Shown: positions 9,375 to 14,736 of the stretch, in pieces
How the letters are laid out: every line of letters starts with the position of its first letter
Numbering within the stretch: position 1 is the first letter of the stretch
Assembly (NCBI GenBank): GCA_015657535.1
Contig: JADHZB010001270.1
Span: 1-14,736, forward strand
Length of the DNA stretch: 14,736 bases
Direction: 5' to 3'
Source of the DNA: Nephromyces sp. MM_2019
Lineage: Eukaryota; Apicomplexa; Aconoidasida; Nephromycida
Translations under genes and position numbers: made by a program
The notes under the pieces: generated by a model
What the model was told of the DNA's origin: nothing
Seen by the model: the letters and a program-made list of their open reading frames with translations, nothing else
Databases searched by the model: none

Positions 9375-10396
9375 CTGGTAATCTTCCTTTAATAAGTGCT
9401 ATGATATGCATATTCAATGGGCGGTTAAAACACGTGTGTGTGTGTGTGTGTGTGTGGTGAAGGTTAATGGTGTGGACCGTAGATGTATGTATACTACCAG
9501 TGGTTACAACATGTGCGTGTGTGTGTGCGTGTATTTAGCAAAGAAAAAGCTGATATCTCAACTTGCTATGAAGCAGACACTCTCTCAAACTCAGAGCTTT
9601 CGTATCTTCAAAACATATCGAGCAGCAGAGAATCCTGTCATCAACGGTGGAGGAATCTTTTTCCACCAGCTGCATGTAAATGCGCACACACACTTCTTTC
9701 CGTTCGCACACACAAAAATTCGAGTATAAACGCCGCTGCACACCAGTTCATAAGCAAATATATGCACACACAATTATGTGCTCGCACATAGTGACGCAAA
9801 CAGATACATTCACACACACATTTGCCCATTCAGATACAACACACAAGCAATCGCATATTCAGACATGTATCTGCGCACTCACGCCTACACAGACACACTC
9901 CCATATCCGCACACACACATATAAACACGCACGCTCGCCCATTCAGGTATAAACTCGCACATTCGCGCCTATGCACACGCACTTATATTCATACACACAC
10001 GCATATTCGCACACACATGCATATATTCACACACATATATAATCACACACACTCAAATACTTGCATATTCACACCCACACACATGCAGCTGCACACCAAA
10101 CACCACTCATCTTCATATAATCTTCAAAACAACGGATTCCTGGACTTCCTGAAGTTTATGTTCTAAAACAATCATCTTCATTGCTTACATTTAAGCAGCA
10201 ACTAATCAAAGTCTGACTGAGTCTTTAAACGCTCTTCATATCAGGTAAAATTTCCACACACACACACACACACAGAGGTTAACATGCGCACATACAGGTT
10301 AACACATACGCACAAGTATTCATGCACACACTAAATGAATGGTACTTCATATAAAATTCTGCTTTTTCGCTGTGCTAGCAAGTAGAAAGAGAAGAA
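9375..10396. other. GT then CA stretch between candidate exons
   Basis: The plus strand is GT-rich at 9434–9535 (pure run 9434–9456) and CA-rich at 9680–10090 and 10255–10330 (pure run 10255–10274). A non-repetitive island at 9540–9680 has open frames on both strands without recognisable homology, and another lies at 10100–10250. This is either the 3' flank of the helicase gene or one long intron of it. Confidence 0.4.
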
Positions 10397-10573
10397 TCAA
10401 TCCACACACACAGGCGAATTCAATCTCTTCTCTTTCTTCGCCTGCATTTGGAAGATGAGCGAACTCTTATTCATTTGCTGGGCTGATAGGCTCTGCTCTG
10501 TACCATCCAGCGTAGACGTCATTATACCCCACTTCTTGTTGAGAGTTCGCCAGACAGTCTCATCTAGCGTGTC
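10397..10573 (-). CDS. Helicase exon with the post-helicase region; first in-frame stop
   Basis: After acceptor ACTCTCAG the exon encodes 58 residues beginning [16 protein letters not shown] and STLDG, then a basic stretch, and ends with TGA at 10399–10397. The last codons are CCT GTG TGT GTG GAT TGA. The GT run at 10411 could instead be a donor, since another donor in this gene has the same GT-repeat form (GTATGTGTGTGTGG). Splicing there would drop the last four residues and continue to the candidate exons at 9374 and 8710. Confidence 0.85.
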   Translation of the reverse strand, partial: DTLDETVWRTLNKKWGIMTSTLDGTEQSLSAQQMNKSSLIFQMQAKKEKRLNSPVCVD

Positions 10574-11940
10574 CTGAGAGTATGAAGAAAGTTAGACTGA
10601 AGTGTGTGTGTGTGTGGGGGGGGGGGAGGGGTGTGCATAGCTTCTATCTTGGTGCAACATCCTCGTGTGTGTGTGCCGCGCTCCGTGTGAGTATGGGTTT
10701 GTGGGCCGCGCGCTCTGTGTGTGCGTGGTGAGCACTCGGATGTTCGTGTGTGTCACACACTGTGTGTCCGTAGCGAGTACTAGTATGTGCACACCACATT
10801 CTCTGTGCGTATGCATATATCGAGTGCTTGTGTGTGTGTCCCATACTCTCTCTGTGAGTGTATCGAGTTTTTGTGTCATATTCTGTGTGTACCGAGTATT
10901 CATGTTTGCCCCATGCTCTGTGTGTGTTTGCGTGAAAGATGATAGCTATATTACCTCCGCTATAAGATAATGCACATCAATGCTAGAATACTCTGTGCCC
11001 ATACGATGGCAACGATCTTCCGCCTGTATAATCTGCCCAGGCACCCAGTAGAGCTCAGCAAAAACTACAGTTCCCTGAAAAGGAGGCAAAGAAGCAGAAG
11101 AAGGAGATATGCAATGTGTACGTGTGTACGTGTTTGAAGATGATATGCATATGCCACAGGAAGATAGTGAAAGTGCGAAGTTTTCGCAGTAAGTTTGAGC
11201 GAGTTTGAGAGTGTGTGCGTTTGGGGATGGAAAGATGTGAGCTCGCGCAGGTGGCTGATTGAGTGTCCATACGAGTACCTATTGGTGCATTGAAATGTAG
11301 GTGTGCGTGTGTGTGACAGGGTGCACTAAGGTCTGCTAGAGTGTAGGCGTGTATTTCTGATTAGGGTGCACTGCAGTGCGGGTGTGTGCGTCTGATAGGG
11401 TGTGCCAAAGTGTAGATGTGTGTGTGGATGATAGGGTGTACCTAAGTGCAGCCTCTGTGCTCTCCTACTTACCCTATTAGCAGTGCTTAAGCCGTGTGTG
11501 CATGCGTGTGCATGTATAATAGTGTGTGTATAACTTTTGATAATGAAATACTTGTGTGTGCAGATGAATGCTCCACCCAAGTCGAGCTATTCTTCAAACT
11601 TCTCCTAAAGAAACTTATCCCTTGACGTTATCTTTAGTCAAATAGCATCTGTAGATATACCTATAGCTAAGGCTACAAAAGGCCTTCGCACACACATACT
11701 TTGCTTATCAGTTTACCCTCATAAACTTCTCCATGTTTAAGTAGCTATCCTTCTGTTTATACTATGAAACTCATTTCCCTCTGTAGCCTGACTGCCTAAC
11801 TACTGAGGGTTTCCAGGAAAACTTAACTCCTTCATCCATCCGATTGAGTGCATAGCATCAACTCGCACACAAACACACAGTTATGGATGTGTCCTATCAT
11901 GTTCTTAGGGGCCGGCCAAGAAACGCACACAAAAAAACCG

Positions 11941-11976
<36 letters not shown>

Positions 11977-13026
11977 TTCTATCATAGCACCGAATGCTAG
12001 TCGCCATATGAAGCTCAGAAGATCTTTCTTCACTATTCATCTCAGCCTCTTCACTATTCATCTCAACCTCTTCACTATTCTTACCGCAGCAGTGAGATTG
12101 AGCCCTTGACTACAGGCGGTTATAGACAGTAAAGCAACCTGAAGAAGAGGGTAGAGAAGAGGAGGGTGAAGAAGAAGAGGGTAGAGAAGAGGAGGAAGAA
12201 ACAGGTGGAGAAGAGAGTAGAGCAGAGAGTAGAAAAGAGGGAGAAAACGAAAAAGAAGAGGACGAAGAGGGAGAAGCCGAAAAACACGGAGAATACAAAG
12301 AAGAAGAGGATGAAGAGATTGAGAGGATATGCTTAAACATATCAATGAGCATTGTGTGTTCTGCAGGCTAGAAGCTCTAAGACAAGAAAAATCGATTGCT
12401 TCGCACATTCACAAAAAGAAGAGGTTTCTGGATATATGTACACACACATATAGCGCATGACTATATAGAAGCATTTAAGGCTATATGCACACAGGGAATT
12501 ACATCACAAAGTGTATATCACACATATTTCTGTGTACATACAACACATTTTAAACACAACACACAGACACAACTTACCGACGTATGGTTTACCTCATTTT
12601 ATCTTCATCTTTCACCAAAAACAACCCCCCTCTCCACACACATACACGACCTTTTCACCTGATATCCTCCACATCTCTCCCCAACTAATCCCCTTCTCGA
12701 CAGAAAAACCGCCTACCACCCAATAAAGCTACCAGATTTTTCCACACACACATACCGTACAGTTAGGATCAGACTGAAACCGGTGTACATACAGCTCTCT
12801 CTTATCCTGATTAGTTCTACCGTCTATTCTTATGTAGTTTGCCTTCTCTTTGATAGTCTGATTTTCCAAAGTATCTAACATCTCCTTATGATGAGCAAAC
12901 ACTAGGAATTTGCAGTTGCATTGTATCATATAAGCGATGTGCTCTGCAGCTCCCTTCATCTTTGCTTTCCCGGTCAAAGTGAAAAGCTCAGTAATTTGCG
13001 ATTGTTTCTGAAAGTAGAGTGGGGAG

Positions 13027-13062
<36 letters not shown>

Positions 13063-14297
13063 GGAAAACTGGGTGTGTCTACGTGGGTGGAAAGAAGAGA
13101 AACAGAGAGAGTGGTGGCGTGTGTGTGTGTGTGGGAGAGAGGTGAAGAGAGTTGTATGGTGGGGCCGTGTGTGCGTATAGGAGAGAGAGTGTAGTGAGGT
13201 GAGTGTGTGGGCGAGACAGAGAACAAGTGGTGTGCCCATGTGTGGAAGAGAGAGAGATATTTTTGTGCATCTCTGTAGGAGAGAGAGGGGTTTGTGTGTG
13301 TCTCTGCAGGAAAAAAGAATAATCTATGTATTTTCGTGCGAGATAGGGAGTTGTGTGCGTATAAGAGAGATGAAGCGGAGTGTATGGTAACAAATTCAGT
13401 GTGTGTGCGAAACAGTGGATTATTGGTGCGATACAAGGTTTTCATGTGAGTGTATGCTGAAGACCTGAGGCCTTTCTGCTAGACAGTGCAGCTGTATGAC
13501 TATCAAACTGCATAAATCTATTAACATTAAATGTGATAGCTTCAGCTGCAGCAATCAACTCTCTTTTGATATTTCGTGTGCAACTTTTCAAGCAGACTTT
13601 TCGTGCGTGTGTGTGTCTTATCGCTTTTCAATAAGCCTTCGCACACACATATTATGACTTATCATGCAGTTCATTTTTACGTCTGCAAAAGCATCCATGA
13701 AATAATAAAGCTTCACAGACTCCACTTAAATATAAAAAGCGAAGGAGCTCATTAGAAGTAAGTTTTGCATCAAGCAAAGAGATACCCTGAAGATACAGCT
13801 AAATTTAACACGCACACACGCGTGCAGCACACGCATATAGCCAACACGCATAGACTCACACACAAACGCAAACATACACACACAGCATGCACGCAGCACA
13901 CACATGCCACACACTTACACCTAGAGACAGACATACACGGACCATAAACATCCGGCACACTCACACGTACACACGCAGCTCACACAGGGCAAGGACATGC
14001 AAACCAATCACGCACACGCTGTACATACACAGTATATACACAAACATATCATAAACACACACCACAAACTCCAAAAACACACCATGCATACAAACACACA
14101 CAGTCCCTCTCTAGCTCTCAACAATCTTCACACACACAAAAAATGCTCAAGCACTCACCCTATCGCCTTGTGGTGACGTTGCTAACATCTCAACATTTGA
14201 ATTTTCTGCTTCAAGCACTTCAGCTGACTGCAGTTCCGCCATCTTCAAGCGAATCTCCTTCATCTCCTTATCGCTAACTTCTACTGGAATCCTCGAC
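10397..14297 (-). CDS. SMARCAL1/ZRANB3-type SNF2 annealing helicase, C-terminal lobe (five exons, 5' end missing)
   Basis: Five minus-strand exons join without frame conflict: 14297–14159, 13007–12756, 12138–12085, 11074–10955 and 10573–10397. Together they encode about 245 residues of the RecA-like lobe 2 of an ATP-dependent annealing helicase that remodels replication forks in the nucleus. Landmarks in order are SRIPVEV (after the expected LPPK of the previous exon), [12 protein letters not shown] (motif IV), [28 protein letters not shown] (motif V), [18 protein letters not shown] (motif VI) and [14 protein letters not shown] with [19 protein letters not shown] and VVFAELYW are characteristic of the SMARCAL1/ZRANB3 subfamily, and the TLD-W-LNKK-STLDG tail is closest to ZRANB3. 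Lobe 1 (Walker A, DEAH) must lie beyond the right edge. The end shown here may not be the true C-terminus. Confidence 0.92.
10574..10954 (-). other. Helicase intron (381 bp)
   Basis: The donor is GAG|GTAATA at 10954 and the acceptor ACTCTCAG ends at 10574, phase 0. The sense strand is CA-rich from 10930 to 10603, so the CA half is present without a GT half. A run of G on the plus strand (C on the sense strand) lies at about 10616–10626. Confidence 0.88.
10955..11074 (-). CDS. Helicase exon: motif VI
   Basis: Forty codons, phase 0 at both ends, between CCTTTTCAG and GTAATA. It encodes [20 protein letters not shown] and then [11 protein letters not shown] and IDVHYLIAE. The arginines of the usual QAEDRxHRIGQ are kept, but the final IGQ is MGT and the usual NPG is VPG. 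The reading matches SMARCAL1/ZRANB3 proteins over its full length. Confidence 0.95.
11075..12084 (-). other. Helicase intron (1010 bp)
   Basis: The donor is GCG|GTAAGA at 12084 and the acceptor CCTTTTCAG ends at 11075, phase 0. In the sense direction it holds 21-bp tandem repeats right at the donor, a pure GT run (11972–11943), repeat-poor DNA (about 11850–11570) and CA-rich DNA (11550–11118) before the acceptor. Both complementary repeat classes are present. Confidence 0.9.
11943..11972. repeat. (CA)n microsatellite
   Basis: A pure CA run of about 28 bases on the plus strand runs into ATATAT. It is the GT half on the sense strand of the helicase intron. Confidence 0.95.
12029..12091 (-). 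repeat. 21-bp tandem repeat ending at a 5' splice site
   Basis: TTCACTATTC on the plus strand starts at 12029, 12050 and 12071, exactly 21 bases apart. On the sense strand each copy reads GAATAGTGAAGA. The copy nearest the exon overlaps the GTAAGA donor at 12084–12079. Confidence 0.85.
12085..12138 (-). CDS. Helicase micro-exon: motif V
   Basis: Eighteen codons between acceptor TTCTTCAG and donor GTAAGA, phase 0 at both ends. It encodes [18 protein letters not shown], the SNF2 motif V block, usually VAVLSITAAGxGLTLTAA in this family. Joined with its neighbours it gives [12 protein letters not shown] and LTAA-GTVVFAE. Confidence 0.94.
12139..12755 (-). other. Helicase intron (617 bp)
   Basis: The donor is ACG|GTATGTGTGTGTGG at 12755 and the acceptor CTTCTTCAG ends at 12139, phase 0. 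GT repeats begin at the donor itself and GT-rich DNA extends to about 12440. The 3' third is a pyrimidine tract of nearly 190 bases instead of a CA tract. Confidence 0.9.
12141..12329 (+). repeat. Long near-homopurine tract with 30-bp internal repeat
   Basis: About 190 bases of the plus strand are G/A-rich with scattered pyrimidines. A 25-base block starting GAAGAAGAGGGTAGAGAAGA occurs at 12141 and again at 12171. On the gene's sense strand this is the polypyrimidine tract before the motif V exon. A Glu-rich plus-strand frame spans it but lies inside the intron. Confidence 0.88.
12756..13007 (-). CDS. Helicase exon: motif IV and IVa
   Basis: Eighty-four codons, phase 0 at both ends, between acceptor CTACTTTCAG and donor GTATGT. 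It encodes [49 protein letters not shown] and [10 protein letters not shown], colinear with the same stretch of ZRANB3 and SMARCAL1. This is the clearest family evidence in the gene. Confidence 0.96.
13008..14158 (-). other. Helicase intron (1151 bp)
   Basis: The donor is AGG|GTGAGT at 14158 and the acceptor CTACTTTCAG ends at 13008, phase 0. In the sense direction the first half (to about 13800) is GT-rich, the middle (13760–13630) is mostly repeat-poor, and the last part (13620–13041) is CA-rich, ending with a (TA)n run beside the acceptor (13040–13027). It is the clearest example of complementary intron ends. Confidence 0.92.
13027..13062. repeat. Compound (TA)n(TG)n microsatellite
   Basis: A (TA)n run at 13027–13040 is followed directly by (TG)n to about 13062. 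It is the CA part of the helicase intron, within 60 bases of its 3' splice site. Confidence 0.95.
14159..14297 (-). CDS. Helicase exon: linker before lobe 2
   Basis: After the acceptor CACTAACAG (AG at 14299–14298; CTAAC could serve as a branch site) the exon completes a codon with one G. It then encodes 46 residues from [15 protein letters not shown] to SPQGDR and ends at GTGAGT. The expected LPPK of this family would end in a Lys codon split as AA|G, which fits this phase. The stretch is rich in Glu and Lys, as in the helical segment before lobe 2. Confidence 0.85.
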
Positions 14298-14520
14298 CTG
14301 TTAGTGATTGACCAAGACGAAGCAAGGTAGACGGCTTTTATACATTGAACAGTGTGTGGGTGTACGTGCGCTCGTGTGTGTACGTGTGTCGGTGCGTGTG
14401 CTTCGGTGGGTGTACACACGTCTGCATATGTGCGTGTGAGTGTGTGTGTGTCTGTATGTGTGTGCGAATCTAGACATAGCAAGAGCGAGCGAGCTAGAGA
14501 ACAGTAGATAAATATGTGCG

Positions 14521-14540
14521 TATATAGCGAAAGCTATATA
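14521..14540 (+). other. Perfect hairpin with GAAA loop
   Basis: TATATAGC, GAAA and GCTATATA form an 8-bp perfect stem closed by C–G around a GNRA-type tetraloop when read as plus-strand RNA. On the helicase sense strand the loop would be UUUC. It sits in the repeat-free middle of the partial intron. Confidence 0.6.
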
Positions 14541-14660
14541 TCGAGAGAGAGTTACGGATATTTCTGTGTGCATGCGTTTAGTTGGAGCTATAGATTAGAA
14601 ATACATCTGCATCTAGCTCTAACTAGATACGGCAAAGACGCAGACACACACACACACACA

Positions 14661-14736
14661 GACACACACAGACACACACAGACACACACAGACACACACA
14701 GACACACACAGACACACACAGACACACACAGACACA
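14661..14736. repeat. (GACACACACA)n minisatellite
   Basis: Seven perfect 10-bp units plus a partial unit reach the end of the window. It is the GT-rich side of the partial helicase intron on the sense strand. Confidence 0.97.

Larger units (their letters stand above)
14298..14736 (-). other. Partial intron upstream of the helicase exon
   Basis: The sense strand is CA-rich near the acceptor (14465–14352) and GT-rich at the window edge (14736–14641), with about 170 bases of ordinary sequence between. No exon was recognised here; the donor lies outside. Confidence 0.7.

Noticed and set aside
9535..9675. Minus-strand stretch with CSICFED, reminiscent of a RING finger start
   Set aside because: Only the first Cys pair and a later Cys fit; the Cys-His-Cys core and the last pair are missing, and other frames here are equally open.
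9680..10166. His/Thr-rich open frames on the plus strand
   Set aside because: They follow the CA repeats (ACA CAC codons), with no conserved domain or start context.
10100..10250. Short minus-strand frame reading MKMIVLEHKLQEVQESVV
   Set aside because: Only about 22 codons, without a good donor before its stop and with no homology; too little to call.
12130..12360. Glu-rich acidic open frame on the plus strand
   Set aside because: It lies in a minus-strand intron confirmed by matching phases on both sides and is explained by the homopurine tract.
12729..13445. Extension of the motif IV exon upstream of 13007 as a single long open frame
   Set aside because: The added part is a translation of CA-rich intron DNA; a CTACTTTCAG acceptor sits exactly where helicase similarity begins.

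Overview
The window is nuclear DNA from a eukaryote with spliceosomal introns, most likely a unicellular protist. Three protein-coding genes can be read through GT–AG introns with matching phases. Their conserved domains are interrupted by low-complexity insertions (Thr-His, Ser, Pro and Glu/Gly runs), as in coccidian apicomplexans and some other alveolates. That placement is only an impression. No tRNA, rRNA, CRISPR array, IS element or transposase was seen.

Layout, left to right. (1) 83–1261, minus strand: the 5' part of an RCC1-repeat gene with a mitochondrial-type presequence; it runs off the left edge. (2) 1262–3871: a long divergent spacer of GT/CA tracts, three minisatellites and two small exon-like islands. 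(3) 3872–8370, plus strand: a complete two-exon CNX1-type gene of about 1184 codons. The molybdenum-insertase (MoeA/E) domain comes first and the MPT adenylyltransferase (MogA/G) domain second. (4) 8371–10396: GT/CA-rich DNA holding two candidate exons on the minus strand. (5) 10397–14297, minus strand: five exons for the C-terminal helicase lobe of a SMARCAL1/ZRANB3-type SNF2 annealing helicase, whose 5' part lies beyond the right edge. Its terminal exon has a possible internal donor. Phase-compatible candidate exons at 9374–9301 and 8710–8641 would bring its end within 270 bp of CNX1.

The genes share no pathway: molybdenum cofactor synthesis, replication-fork repair, and a probable organellar RCC1 factor.

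The most unusual signal is the arrangement of dinucleotide repeats. In several introns the sense strand is GT-rich after the donor and CA-rich before the acceptor, so the two ends could pair as GU/AC duplexes and loop the intron out. On the plus strand this reads GT then CA whichever strand is transcribed, so many exons sit where CA gives way to GT. The same pattern marks unexplained islands near 2290–2460, 3010–3190 and 9300–9420.
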